Positions 27,591-36,968 of a DNA stretch of 58,644 nucleotides are shown one piece after another. Source of the stretch: Anaerolineaceae bacterium (lineage in GTDB: Bacteria; Chloroflexota; Anaerolineae; Anaerolineales; Anaerolineaceae); contig DUMZ01000001.1 in NCBI GenBank assembly GCA_012839565.1, forward strand, positions 1-58,644, in the 5' to 3' direction. A program made the translations under genes and the position numbers. How positions within the stretch are numbered: position 1 is the first letter of the stretch; each line of letters opens with the position of its first letter. The notes under the pieces are model-generated. The model was given only the letters and a program-made list of their open reading frames with translations. It ran no database searches and was not told where the DNA came from.

Positions 27591-28325
27591 TTGAATAACC
27601 CCAATTTACAAACTGAAAACGCTCCAAACAAGCGCTTTGTACTGCCCGCAGAAATCTCGCTCCTGCTGGGTTTAGTGCTACTCACATTTAGCATCGGCTT
27701 CATCCGCGCCAGTAACTTTGGCGTGGCAGTGCTCACGTCGGTGCCCTTTGTCATCTCGCAAAAGTACACCTTTTTCAGCGCTGGCACCTGGTCAACAATT
27801 ATCATGCTTCTTTTACTGCTCGTGCTCATCATTTGCACCAAGAAAAAGCTCACCGCGGCTTTAATGTCCCTGATACTTTCTTTCGCCTTTGGTGGACTGT
27901 TAGACCTTGCCGAAATGGCCCTTGCCGGCTTGCCTACCGGCTTGCCCTTGCGAATCCTGTACTACATCATCGGCTTTTTTATGATTCCGTTGTGTATCAC
28001 CCTTTTTGAAAAATCCGGCTATCCCATGTTGCCCTTTGACAGCTTTGTGCGCGACATGAGCAACTATTATGGCTGGAAATTTAGCGTCGCCAAAACCATT
28101 TTTGACGTCGGCTTCGTTGGCTTTTCAGTTCTGTTTTCAATCTTCGCGCTGGGTGGCCTGCGCGACGTTGGCATCGGTACGGTTATCAGTGCTGTGTTCA
28201 CCGGATATTTCATTAAACTTTTTTCAGATCTGCTGGATAAAGTGATGGTCGTCGAACCCTGGTTCCCCAAAGTGCGTGCCTTTTTCAGCGACACGCCACG
28301 CGAAAAAGAAAGCAGCCAAGCCTAA
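27591..28325 (+). CDS. YczE/YitT-type integral membrane protein
   Basis: 244 residues from a TTG start with GGTGAGGA 7 bases upstream. About five to six hydrophobic segments. ASNFGVAVLTSVPFVIS near the N-terminus and MLPFDSFVRDMSNYYGWKFSVAKTIFDVGFV resemble the YczE/YyaS group of membrane proteins, whose function is not established. It is probably co-transcribed with the FtsB-like gene. Confidence 0.7.
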   Translation: MNNPNLQTENAPNKRFVLPAEISLLLGLVLLTFSIGFIRASNFGVAVLTSVPFVISQKYTFFSAGTWSTIIMLLLLLVLIICTKKKLTAALMSLILSFAFGGLLDLAEMALAGLPTGLPLRILYYIIGFFMIPLCITLFEKSGYPMLPFDSFVRDMSNYYGWKFSVAKTIFDVGFVGFSVLFSIFALGGLRDVGIGTVISAVFTGYFIKLFSDLLDKVMVVEPWFPKVRAFFSDTPREKESSQA

Positions 28326-28395
28326 ACGACACCGTGACGGTATAGTAAGAAAAACAACATACAAAAAAACAATATCGTTAATTGCCTTATTTTCA

Positions 28396-28425
28396 TTGAC
28401 GCATATTCTTAGCCTATGGTAATAT
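28396..28425 (+). promoter_or_regulatory. Promoter of infC
   Basis: -35 TTGACG (28396-28401), 18-bp spacer, -10 TAATAT (28420-28425), about 48 bp before the infC start. Confidence 0.6.
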
Positions 28426-28472
28426 TAATATCAGCCAAAGGCTATTTATTTTAATAAAAAGGAGAAAAAGAG

Positions 28473-28991
28473 ATTAGCAGTAAACAAGAACATCGTGTAA
28501 ATGAACGCATCCGTAGCGAACGAGTTCGCCTGGTGGATGAAAATGGAGAAAACGCCGGAATTGTAGATCTTGACTATGCCCTGCATCGCGCCGAAGATGT
28601 TGGACTGGACTTAGTCGAAATCGCCCCCAACGCCAACCCGCCTGTCGTCAAAATCATCAACTACAGCAAGTTCCTTTACGACAAAGAAAAGAAGGAACGC
28701 GAAGCCCGCAAAGCCCAAACCAAAGTGGAAATCAAAGAGATTCGCCTGCGTCCCAAAACTGGCGATCACCATCGTGACATCAAGGTGAAAGACGCGCGTC
28801 GCTGGCTGAATAATGGCATGAAGGTACGCGTAACCGTGCGCTTTAGGGGTCGCGAAATCACCTATCCGGAACTGGCACTGGAAGACTTGCGCGAAATTGC
28901 CGAAGAACTTGCCGACGTGGCAGATATTGAACAAGCCCCCAACATGGAAGGGCGTTCAATGTTCATGATGTTGGCACCCAAGAAAAACTAA
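28473..28991 (+). CDS. infC: Translation initiation factor IF-3 with AUU start codon
   Basis: 172 residues. The protein continues upstream of the first GTG (28533), reading SSKQEHRVNERIRSERVRLV, which is the normal IF-3 N-terminus. The only fitting start is ATT at 28473, placed 8 bases after AAGGAG; an in-frame TAA lies just before that site, so the start cannot be further up. AUU starts on infC are known to make IF-3 limit its own synthesis, because IF-3 rejects non-standard start codons. Both domains are present (N: ALHRAEDVGLDLVEIAP; C: KEIRLRPKTGDHHRDIKVKDARRWL). It is first gene of the infC-rpmI-rplT cluster. Confidence 0.96.
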   Translation: MSSKQEHRVNERIRSERVRLVDENGENAGIVDLDYALHRAEDVGLDLVEIAPNANPPVVKIINYSKFLYDKEKKEREARKAQTKVEIKEIRLRPKTGDHHRDIKVKDARRWLNNGMKVRVTVRFRGREITYPELALEDLREIAEELADVADIEQAPNMEGRSMFMMLAPKKN

Positions 28992-29241
28992 GTTTATCAA
29001 TCAACAATTCAGTACTGCAAAGACGCTCCGCTCATGGTGCCATGAGCGGGCTTGATTAAGCTGTACTGATTTGAGTTTTTCAAGCTGGTGTCATAAAAAG
29101 CTGCTTATCATGATGAGATTCGTCAATTTATCAGTTCAAGCCTATTGACTTTACAGAATTTCTGGTATAATCTCAGTTTGGTATTTAAGCGACGGCTGAG
29201 TACGTTATCAGCCGTTGAAATTTTCTTAGAGGAGTTTAATC
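28992..29241 (+). promoter_or_regulatory. Structured infC-rpmI intercistronic region with a second promoter
   Basis: About 250 nt. Two nested pairings occur first: CAGTAC near 29012 with GTACTG near 29063, enclosing a 10-bp hairpin CCGCTCATGG/CCATGAGCGG. A promoter follows, TTGACT (29145-29150) with TATAAT (29166-29171), extended TGG and a short 15-bp spacer. After it comes hairpin ACGGCTGA/TCAGCCGT (29192-29215), just before the rpmI ribosome site. In many bacteria this place holds an L20-binding leader; whether this one does is inference. Confidence 0.55.
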
Positions 29242-29478
29242 GTGGCCCGCAAAGCTAGAAGTGGAAAATATAAACTGAAAACTCATAAGGCGACGTCTAA
29301 ACGCTTTAAAATGACAGGTTCCGGAAAAGTCATGCGCACTAAGATCGGTAAAGGTCACTTGCGCCGACACACTTCCCAGCGAACCAAGTATTTGCTCGCC
29401 GAAACGCTTGAGGTTACCTCCAGCGGCTTGGTTAAGCACATCAAGCGCTTAGCACCCTATATGAGCAAAAGGGACTAA
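29242..29478 (+). CDS. rpmI: Ribosomal protein bL35
   Basis: 78 residues from a GTG start with GAGGAG upstream. KTHKATSKRFKMTGSGKVMR and KGHLRRHTSQRTK are the bL35 signature; it binds the large subunit rRNA. It has about 11 extra residues (ARKARSGKYKL) before the usual start of the family. Confidence 0.95.
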   Translation: MARKARSGKYKLKTHKATSKRFKMTGSGKVMRTKIGKGHLRRHTSQRTKYLLAETLEVTSSGLVKHIKRLAPYMSKRD

Positions 29479-29575
29479 TTTTAGCCCTGTCGAACCCGTT
29501 TTTTTAGTGGCTGCTGGGTGTTTACAACGAGATGTGATTAATCTGACGCCCAGGGGACCGCAAAGGAGATAAATT

Positions 29576-29923
29576 ATGGCAAGAGTTAAAGCTGGACCAT
29601 ACCGAGCAAGACGACACCGTCGCTTGGTTGCCCAAAACAGAGGGTACGAAGGTACCCGAAGTAAACTTTTTAGACGTGCCAACGAGACCTTTATGAAGGC
29701 TCAATGGTATGCCTATAACGACCGCCGCAATCGCAAACGCGACTTGCGCCGGCTTTGGATTTCGCGTATCAACGCTGCTGCCCGTATCAACGGCACCACC
29801 TACAGCAAACTGATCGCGGCCTTACGCAGAAGCGACATCATTCTCAACCGCAAGGTTTTGGCTGATCTCGCCGTGCGCGACCCACAGGCTTTCGCCGCTG
29901 TGGTCGAGACTGCGCTTGCGTAA
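29576..29923 (+). CDS. rplT: Ribosomal protein bL20
   Basis: 115 residues, normal length. [40 protein letters not shown] and [16 protein letters not shown] are typical. bL20 starts large-subunit assembly and in other bacteria represses its own operon. Ribosome site AAAGGAGAT. A strong terminator follows. Confidence 0.97.
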   Translation: MARVKAGPYRARRHRRLVAQNRGYEGTRSKLFRRANETFMKAQWYAYNDRRNRKRDLRRLWISRINAAARINGTTYSKLIAALRRSDIILNRKVLADLAVRDPQAFAAVVETALA

Positions 29924-29958
29924 AAATCCGAAATAAATACCATCTAAGAAAAGCCAAT

Positions 29959-29985
29959 AACCCCGATAAACTCGGGGTTTTTTCT
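29959..29985 (+). terminator. Terminator of infC-rpmI-rplT
   Basis: AACCCCGA/TCGGGGTT stem, 5-nt loop and a T run. Confidence 0.9.
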
Positions 29986-30004
29986 TATTTATGCCTATTC
30001 ACAA

Positions 30005-30985
30005 TCAGTTTTCTTCAGCGATGAGTCGTTCATGAACTGCGTCTATCAATGCGAAAAGACGCTCAGGCTCACGGGCCGTCAAGAGAGTTTTCATCTCGTC
30101 CCTGGGCAGATTATAAGGCTCCAAATAAGCTTTGAGATATTTCCTGAAGGGCATAATGGCATTTTCCGGATTTACTTCCAGCATTTGTCGTAATTGATAG
30201 CGCGCCAAATAAAACACTTCTTCCACAGCGACCTGCTCACGGTCACGCCATGAAAATATCCATGGGTTCGCCTTGGCCGCGCGGCCAATCATCACCGCGT
30301 CACAACCGGTTTCTTCAAACATACGTTTGGCGTCGGCAACACTGCGCACTTCGCCATTGCCAATGACCGGTACCGGCATGGCTTTCTTTAGCGTGGCGAT
30401 ATGCTCCCAGCGCACCGTTTTTCCAAAGGCCATCTTTTTTGTGCGCGCGTGCATCGCCACCGCTTTCGCGCCCCGCTCTACCGCGATGGACGCAATCTCC
30501 ATGTAATTCATCGAATTATCATCCCAACCCAGGCGGATTTTCGCGGTCACCGGGATCGTAACCACCTTGCAAACCTGTTCAAAGATCTGCTTGACGAGTT
30601 CGGGGCTTTTCATCAGCGCGCAACCCGCTCCCCTGCCGGAAACCGTCCGCGCCGGACAGCCCAGATTGACGTCAATCATGTCTGGCTTGAAGCGTTCCTG
30701 GATATAAGCCGCGTTTTCTGCCATGCGCACAGGGTCGTTATCCAATATTTGCGCCACAAAGGGGCGTTCATCTTCGTGGAAAAACAAACGCTTGCGCTGA
30801 TAGACCTTTGAATACATGAAATCGAGCGTGTTGATGAATTCGGAGACCGAATAAGCCGAGCCAAGTTGACGCGTGATGCGCCGAAAAACCATATCAGAAA
30901 GCCCATCCATGGGTGCCAAAATCAGGCGTCCATGGATGGGAATATCGCCAATATAGAAGTCTGCTTTTTTGTCCGTTCCCGTCAT
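30005..30985 (-). CDS. dus: tRNA-dihydrouridine synthase
   Basis: 326 residues, a flavin TIM-barrel enzyme that reduces uridines in tRNA D loops. Seen: LILAPMDGLSD at the N-terminus, DVNLGCPARTVSGRGAGCALM with the catalytic cysteine of the NxGCP motif, TAKIRLGWD, MHARTKK and VIGNGEVRS, GCDAVMIGRAAKANPWIF for FMN binding. Closest to the DusB type. It starts directly at the stop of the mannosidase gene, so it shares its transcript. Confidence 0.93.
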   Translation of the reverse strand: MTGTDKKADFYIGDIPIHGRLILAPMDGLSDMVFRRITRQLGSAYSVSEFINTLDFMYSKVYQRKRLFFHEDERPFVAQILDNDPVRMAENAAYIQERFKPDMIDVNLGCPARTVSGRGAGCALMKSPELVKQIFEQVCKVVTIPVTAKIRLGWDDNSMNYMEIASIAVERGAKAVAMHARTKKMAFGKTVRWEHIATLKKAMPVPVIGNGEVRSVADAKRMFEETGCDAVMIGRAAKANPWIFSWRDREQVAVEEVFYLARYQLRQMLEVNPENAIMPFRKYLKAYLEPYNLPRDEMKTLLTAREPERLFALIDAVHERLIAEEN

Positions 30986-33898
30986 TTAGGCTTTCAACCC
31001 AAAGTAAACCGTCACAATTTCTTTTGGTCGGGCTTCAAAACGCACCGCGCCATCCGCGCTAAGAGCTAATTCTTCCACAAAAGTCTCATCCAAACGTACC
31101 TTAGCAGCCCGTTTTGCCAGCATATGACTACGCAGGTTTACGAGAATGGGCTCATCACTTTGGTTGTAACCCCGCACGATATAGCCTTGTTTGTCTTCGG
31201 CTTCCTTGATGGCAGTAACGTGAAAATCGGGATGGTTCACGTCAATCATGTAAGCATCAGATGGCAAATCGCCAGCCTGTAATGGCGTTACGACGGTATG
31301 TGGCTGGCTTTGGAAAGCGTAAGCCAAGGGGCGCGCCACGGAGCTGTTTCCGTCATGGGGAATAATACGCAGGTTATATTCCAGATTCTCACCCAGCATT
31401 TGCGCGGCGGGGGTTGTGTATTCCGGGCCGGCATGCCCAAAGCGGTTGAACAAATCAGACCGCGAAAGCTCGCTGACCGCGCGCAACAAAGTGATGGCAA
31501 TGCTCGAAGAGTCCGAATCTTCATAGCGTTTTACCGCGACTTCCGGCAAGCCCTGGTTGGCAATCATCAAGCCCTGTTTGTGACCAAGCACATCCACAAA
31601 GGCGCCCTGCGGTTGTTCGGGCCGGGGGTGTTCGCGCCAGCTTTCGTCAAATTCAGGCAAATCAAGCGGGCGTTCAACGATATCAAAATGGCCATCATAA
31701 AGCACCTTTTCGATGGGGAAATCGACGTCAAAATGCATCGCAAGGCGATGGTCACACGCGTTGTTTTCAAAAAACACGGAGATATCCACACAAGCCTGAC
31801 CTGGGTCAAGACTAATCAGCATCATGCCCCGGCTAACGATTGTTTCTTCAGAACGATCCATCGTTTTATAATCCAAACCTTCCGGCAAGACCATATCAAA
31901 AACAACGCCAATTGCGTGGTCAAACGCTCGCGGAACATATGCCACGTCTTTGACTTCAATCAGATATAGCGAATCGTCGGGGGTGGGTGTAAAGTTATAC
32001 TCATCGCCTCTGTCACCCACAGATGCCAAAACACCCTGATTTTCATAAACCGCGCCATTGCGTTTGTCCAAAATGCTGAAACTGCCATCAAAGCGGTCCA
32101 AAGTAATCTTCAGCCATTCGTTTTCCAGCTCCGCAATCTCATCGTCAGCCACTGGTTCAAAATCAAGTTCATCTTCTGTTTCTACAGAGTCGCTAAAGCA
32201 CAGCCAATAAGTTTTATAACCAAAAGCGGGCACATCGTTGGCGTAGAAGACCAAATTACCTGGATACCCAGTAAAGATAATCACTTTTACGGGTGTCTCG
32301 GGATTTAGCTCAAGAAGCTTGTTAATCACTTCCTGCGTTTTCTTTTCCAAAAGAGCTTCATCAGGCGAGATGATATCCGACACAATGGCATGAATACTCC
32401 AGACATTTTCTTCTTCGTCAAAATCAATTTCAAGGTCCAGCAAGTGTTTGCCGTTGTAACCGCTTTCATTGACTTCCTCGAATCGCGTACTTAGATTAGC
32501 GATGGTGTAGATATGTTCTTCAAAGCTGGCATAGTCCGAGAATGTCAGGGATTTATCCACAAGATTGCCATTTTCGTCTCTCAAATCAAAGTCGTCATCA
32601 AATGGAATCGTGATATCGGTTTGTACCATGCCCGAAAACCCGACCGGCGCGCCATTAAAGACCGTAATCGCCAGAACAGGGGCTTCCACACCCTCTGGTG
32701 CAGTTGTGGTGATATGCGAGAGAATAGCATTTGTGGACTGATTAAGAAGATATTTGTTAAGCTCATCCACTTTATCGAAGCGCGGCACCATATCCTCGTG
32801 CGTTTCGTCAACCGAACAGCCACAAATCGAGTCGTGGGCGTGGTTTTTCATTAAAGTTCTCCAGGATTCACGAATTAATGAAGCCGGGTTGGCGATGCGT
32901 GGCGTGCCTTGATGAATCGTTACAGGACCAAAGGCGTCTGTGCCTCTTTCAAGTGTTTCCGCCCAAACGCTAAAGGGTTCCACCCAACGCTCCAGCATCG
33001 TTTGCGCGAACCAGTTACGTTGCTTAATCCACATGCGCGTGCTCAAAACGCCGGGCAGCATATGCGCTTTTTGCGGGTCGCGCAACTCGCCGATATGCAC
33101 CGGCAAAGAGATTCCTTTTTCTTCAATTTCCTGTTTCAAAGCTGCAAAATAAGCGGGCAAGGTGGAGTGAATCGCAATGTTTTTATCGGGATTGTTTTCG
33201 TTGTAAAACCGGATATGCTCCGATGTTTCCGGATGGGGTTCGAGATGGTCAGTGCCCTGCATCATCAGGTACTGCGACGTGTTGCTGTGGGGCTCCAAAC
33301 GCTTGACAGCATTCTCAAGCAACTGCATGGAACGTTCCTTGTCAGCCACGGGCCAGTGCGCGATATTGCCATAGCCATAATAGAGATGACCCAGCAAAAT
33401 CTGGCTGCCATCGGGGGCTTGCCAGGTGAACGCGGTGGGCATCTCTGGCACGACACCGCGCCACAGAGCGCTTGTATCAATGCCAAAACCGCGCAAAATC
33501 TGCGGCATCTGCCCGATATGACCAAATGGGTCGGGCAGGTAACCAATCATCATTCTTCGCCCAAATTGCTCGCAAATCTCCTCGCCAACCAAGAGATTGC
33601 GCACGGTCGCTTCAGGCGAAACCAAAAATTCGTCGGGTAAAACGTACCAGGGGCCGATTAAAATGCGACCTTCCTGAATGTATTTTTTAAGCTTGCTGGT
33701 GTTCTCCGGGCGCATGCGCAGATAGTCTTCAAGCACGACGGTTTGCCCATCCAACATATAGTACAGGTAGTTGGGGTCGTTATCTAAAATGACGAAAAGA
33801 TTATCAATCAGATGAACCAGTTGCAGACGAAATTGTTGAAAAGTATGGTACCACTCCCTGTCCCAGTGAGTATGTGAGATAACGTGCAAATTTTTCAT
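30986..33898 (-). CDS. GH38 alpha-mannosidase
   Basis: 970 residues. The true start is the ATG at 33898 with GGAGG upstream; the frame is open further into the next gene but that part has no signal. HVISHTHWDREWY (5-17) carries the zinc ligands H and D, and YLPDPFGHIGQMPQIL has the probable nucleophile D123. The GH38 middle (QGTDHLEPHPET; NHAHDSICGCSVDETHEDM) and the long beta-rich C-terminal domains are all present. The enzyme trims alpha-mannosides, here without a signal peptide, so it probably acts on imported glycans in the cytoplasm. Transport genes are not adjacent. Confidence 0.92.
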   Translation of the reverse strand: MKNLHVISHTHWDREWYHTFQQFRLQLVHLIDNLFVILDNDPNYLYYMLDGQTVVLEDYLRMRPENTSKLKKYIQEGRILIGPWYVLPDEFLVSPEATVRNLLVGEEICEQFGRRMMIGYLPDPFGHIGQMPQILRGFGIDTSALWRGVVPEMPTAFTWQAPDGSQILLGHLYYGYGNIAHWPVADKERSMQLLENAVKRLEPHSNTSQYLMMQGTDHLEPHPETSEHIRFYNENNPDKNIAIHSTLPAYFAALKQEIEEKGISLPVHIGELRDPQKAHMLPGVLSTRMWIKQRNWFAQTMLERWVEPFSVWAETLERGTDAFGPVTIHQGTPRIANPASLIRESWRTLMKNHAHDSICGCSVDETHEDMVPRFDKVDELNKYLLNQSTNAILSHITTTAPEGVEAPVLAITVFNGAPVGFSGMVQTDITIPFDDDFDLRDENGNLVDKSLTFSDYASFEEHIYTIANLSTRFEEVNESGYNGKHLLDLEIDFDEEENVWSIHAIVSDIISPDEALLEKKTQEVINKLLELNPETPVKVIIFTGYPGNLVFYANDVPAFGYKTYWLCFSDSVETEDELDFEPVADDEIAELENEWLKITLDRFDGSFSILDKRNGAVYENQGVLASVGDRGDEYNFTPTPDDSLYLIEVKDVAYVPRAFDHAIGVVFDMVLPEGLDYKTMDRSEETIVSRGMMLISLDPGQACVDISVFFENNACDHRLAMHFDVDFPIEKVLYDGHFDIVERPLDLPEFDESWREHPRPEQPQGAFVDVLGHKQGLMIANQGLPEVAVKRYEDSDSSSIAITLLRAVSELSRSDLFNRFGHAGPEYTTPAAQMLGENLEYNLRIIPHDGNSSVARPLAYAFQSQPHTVVTPLQAGDLPSDAYMIDVNHPDFHVTAIKEAEDKQGYIVRGYNQSDEPILVNLRSHMLAKRAAKVRLDETFVEELALSADGAVRFEARPKEIVTVYFGLKA

Positions 33899-33992
33899 GC
33901 GAGCCTCCGCGCAAAAAGTTGATGGCTTAATTATGCCATATTCTGATGACATCACAAGAAAAACGCTTGTAAAAGCTATTGCAGAGATGGTT

Positions 33993-35033
33993 TTATGGCA
34001 TAGATAAACGATGGCGGACAACTTCAATCGCCCACTGCATGGCGTCTTTGCAAATGGGGTCTGCTTCGTGCACGATGGCAGACTTGAGAATCTCCAGGGT
34101 TTCCTGGCTGATTGAATCCGCCATCGCCAGGATGACATTACGCCTAAAGCTCTTGTATTTCAGGCGCGAGACTGCCGTTTTGCCAAACATCGCTTTATAG
34201 CTTTCTTCGTCCATCGCCAGGCAGGCTGGCAAATCCAGTTTGGCAGGTAAGACCTGGTATAGTCCTAAATCAGATTCAGAAGACTCCAGCCCTTGATTCA
34301 TAGGACAAAGCAGCTGGCAGATATCACAACCGATCACCTGCCCCGACATTTGCCAGCGAATTTCAGGTGGAATATCCCCCCGATTTTCAACCGTCAAATA
34401 GCTTAAACAACGACTGGCGTCCATGGTTTTATCGCCCAACAGCGCGCCGGTTGGGCAGGCGTCCACGCAAATCGTGCAGTCGCCACAATAATCCCCAGTC
34501 AGGGCTTCGTCCGCTTGCAGGTCAAGATCTACAAACAACTCTCCCAGAAAAAAACTCGAACCGTAAGTTTCATTAATCAACAACGTGTTTCTGCCTACCA
34601 GACCCAAGCCCGCCTGAACCGCCAGGCTTTTCTCCAGTACCGGTGAACTGTCCACCGCGATATAGGTGTCAATTTTTTTAAACAGCATTTCTTCGATGAA
34701 ACAGGCCAATTGCTCTAATTTTTCGCGCAGGACGATATGGTAGTCTGGCACGCGCGCGTAGGCGGCAATGTTAGCAATACCTTTGGCAGGCGGATAGGGC
34801 AAAGCCACACATATCACACTTTTGCAGTTCGCCAGCAAGCGACCAGGCTCTTGGCGCTTGGCAAGCGTATCCGGACGGGCAAGATAACCCATATCCGCAT
34901 GGAGTTCTTTTTCAAGCCAGGCCTCAAAACGCTGAAAGCCTTCAACGCTCTCTGGCTTGGTGATGCCACACAAAACAAAGCCAAGGCGGCGTGCCTCGGC
35001 TTTAATTCGTGTTTCCAAACTGGGAGTGTTCAC
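33993..35033 (-). CDS. queG: Epoxyqueuosine reductase
   Basis: 346 residues from a GTG start. QueG performs the last step of queuosine synthesis on tRNA. Seen: GFVLCGITKPE, a cobalamin-binding middle (VIDs replaced by IAVDSSPVLEKSLAVQAGLGLVG), and two 4Fe-4S clusters, CGDCTICVDACPTGAL and CDICQLLCPMN. The C-terminal HEAT-like part is short, as in many family members. It lies 6 bp after an NBR1-Ig lipoprotein gene and about 95 bp before the mannosidase. Confidence 0.93.
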   Translation of the reverse strand: MNTPSLETRIKAEARRLGFVLCGITKPESVEGFQRFEAWLEKELHADMGYLARPDTLAKRQEPGRLLANCKSVICVALPYPPAKGIANIAAYARVPDYHIVLREKLEQLACFIEEMLFKKIDTYIAVDSSPVLEKSLAVQAGLGLVGRNTLLINETYGSSFFLGELFVDLDLQADEALTGDYCGDCTICVDACPTGALLGDKTMDASRCLSYLTVENRGDIPPEIRWQMSGQVIGCDICQLLCPMNQGLESSESDLGLYQVLPAKLDLPACLAMDEESYKAMFGKTAVSRLKYKSFRRNVILAMADSISQETLEILKSAIVHEADPICKDAMQWAIEVVRHRLSMP

Positions 35034-35039
35034 TTTTGT

Positions 35040-35699
35040 TTAATCAATCTCGTATTCAAAATAGAAATAGCCAATAGCGACGTTATTTTGGTTGAAAATC
35101 GCCCAGTCGCTTTTGACCGTTCCAATCATAACTGGCGCGGTAAATTCAATATCAAATGTAACCGACAATCCCGGCGCCACACTCGTTGGCATGTTAAACT
35201 TCTTGGTAACACCCATATCAGGTCCACTGACGTGTTTTATATAATATCCCGTGTTCCAGGTGGTCGTGCCAGTATTGACGATAGTCACCTGCACCTTGAA
35301 CGTGGTACCCCCATCAATCAAGGTCCCATCCGCGGGCACAGTACGTCCCCAATCGCCACGATCAGTCCCGCCAGCCATGGTGGTAGGAGTCGCGACTGGA
35401 TTTGTAACAGCAGGTGGCGGGGATTGCGTAATGCCATAGATGGCGGTCATATCGAAAGTGGGTTGTGGTGAAGTTGGTTCAATCGGTGGAATGGTAGGCA
35501 TCATGGTCGGACTGGGTATGGGTGTGTCACTCGGTCGCGCGATAGCTGTGCGAGTTTCGCCCATGGTTATTGTTTCCTGCACCGCGGTCGACATGGCCGA
35601 ATTCATGTCAGTTTTATTTGATTTTCCACACGCCCCAAGTCCAACGAGAAGCGTCAGACCGATAAGAATCATTAGATAGCGTTTTATGTTTTTCATCAT
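35040..35699 (-). CDS. Lipoprotein with NBR1-type Ig domain
   Basis: 219 residues (or 218 from the second of two adjacent ATGs, which is better spaced from GGAG). Lipobox GLGAC, a Thr/Pro-rich stalk to about residue 110, and one Ig-like domain: RTVPADGTLIDGGTTFK...VTIVNTGTTTW.....YIKHVSG....APGLSVTFDIEF. This follows the NBR1-Ig pattern (DGT, GT.F, N.GT.TW, PG). The domain is known from the autophagy receptor NBR1 and from bacterial surface proteins; no enzymatic role is known. Confidence 0.85.
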   Translation of the reverse strand: MMKNIKRYLMILIGLTLLVGLGACGKSNKTDMNSAMSTAVQETITMGETRTAIARPSDTPIPSPTMMPTIPPIEPTSPQPTFDMTAIYGITQSPPPAVTNPVATPTTMAGGTDRGDWGRTVPADGTLIDGGTTFKVQVTIVNTGTTTWNTGYYIKHVSGPDMGVTKKFNMPTSVAPGLSVTFDIEFTAPVMIGTVKSDWAIFNQNNVAIGYFYFEYEID

Positions 35700-35769
35700 T
35701 ACTCCAATGCCAGTTTACAAATGGCAAATCCTCGTTACAAGGTTTTTAAAAGCCAGGTCCGGTAAAGAA

Positions 35770-36927
35770 TCAAGGTTTGATTACAGGCTCTAATAAATGA
35801 ATTTTACCATCTTCTGCGGAACCCATCGCGCGCGCGATTAATATGATCTTTACTGTCCTTCCGCCTAACGCACTTAAATCGAGTGCAATCTTTGTAAACT
35901 GTTCGTCGTAGTGTTCTTCCCAGGACCCAAGTTCATACATTTGCCCTTCGCCTTCCTGATATGCCAGGGTAAACTTCACATGGCAGCGGCTCAAGCCATA
36001 TCCACAGCCCAAAACAGTGCTGAACTGCGCTTTTTCGGGGATCTTCATCGCGGGATAAACGCCCATAATGTAGCTATCTTGCCCCGCGCCTAAACCCAGC
36101 CAAAGGGTCGGCTCATCGTCAATGCCACCGGTTTCCAGCACAGGCGCGTTATCAGAATAGACATACCCACCAGCGTCACCTGGCTGACCGGGACAATGCA
36201 AAGTGCCCGCCTGGCTTGTCCATTGCGCGCCACAATAAGCGTGAACCAGGTGAATTTTGCCCTCCACCACCTTGATATCCGCCCAAAAGCTATGGTCGGG
36301 ATTTCTAAACGCGAATATTACCCCTGCCGCGTTGCGCAATTTGAAATGAGCGCGATACTCGCCGCCCAAAGTTGGCGCGATCAGGGGCATGGTTATCACA
36401 AGGCTTTCGCCTGGCTTGATGTCTTTTTCGGTCAAAGGCATCACGGCTGGCGCGGACATTGAATCGCCACTGATAAAGACCACCGAGTAATCTTTGGTCC
36501 AGGTACAGCTTCCTTCGTTACGTAAAGTCCAGGTTTTTTGGAACACGGTGCCGGGATAAAGTTCACTCCCATCGGGAATCGTTTCACCTTCGAAAAAAGC
36601 CAGGTCGCATGGTTTTTCTACAGTCGGTACAGCATCAGTCGGTACAGGCGTAGTATCAAAACTGGCGCTTGGAACCGCTGTGTCCGTCGCGGGGGATACT
36701 TCGCTTGGTGGTGTTGGCGTTTCATTGTCTGAGAATCTCGTTTCGGTCTGTCGGGCATAATCGGTTTGCAGCATTTGCGTGGTGAGTGCTTCAATCGTGC
36801 GCGCTGCCACCGTGCGAATATCGTCCAGCTGATCTGTTGGGCTCGCGTCTGAACTGTTCGGTTTACAGGCACTCAATATCATCGCAACGACGACAATAAA
36901 CAGGCTGATTGTCTTAAATTGTTTCAT
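35770..36927 (-). CDS. Larger NBR1-type Ig lipoprotein
   Basis: 385 residues from the ATG at 36927 with GGAGGATCT upstream (an upstream in-frame ATG lacks such a site). Lipobox ILSAC. After a Thr/Pro stalk there is an NBR1-Ig domain (IPDGSELYPGTVFQKTWTLRNEGSCTWTKDYSVVFISG...IKPGESLVITMPLIAPTLGGEYRAHFKL). It is followed by a second beta-rich domain of about 150 residues (FSTVLGCGYGLSRCHVKFTLAYQ...WEEHYDEQFTKIALDLSALGGRTVKIILIARA) resembling a carbohydrate-binding-like jelly roll. It pairs with the smaller lipoprotein downstream. Confidence 0.85.
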   Translation of the reverse strand: MKQFKTISLFIVVVAMILSACKPNSSDASPTDQLDDIRTVAARTIEALTTQMLQTDYARQTETRFSDNETPTPPSEVSPATDTAVPSASFDTTPVPTDAVPTVEKPCDLAFFEGETIPDGSELYPGTVFQKTWTLRNEGSCTWTKDYSVVFISGDSMSAPAVMPLTEKDIKPGESLVITMPLIAPTLGGEYRAHFKLRNAAGVIFAFRNPDHSFWADIKVVEGKIHLVHAYCGAQWTSQAGTLHCPGQPGDAGGYVYSDNAPVLETGGIDDEPTLWLGLGAGQDSYIMGVYPAMKIPEKAQFSTVLGCGYGLSRCHVKFTLAYQEGEGQMYELGSWEEHYDEQFTKIALDLSALGGRTVKIILIARAMGSAEDGKIHLLEPVIKP

Positions 36928-36968
36928 AGATCCTCCGAAACACCGTCTTTTCACATTCACTTAACGCC

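Noticed and set aside
33899..34138. N-terminal extension of the mannosidase to 34138
   Set aside because: The extension overlaps queG, has no homology, and a GGAGG site sits before the ATG at 33898.
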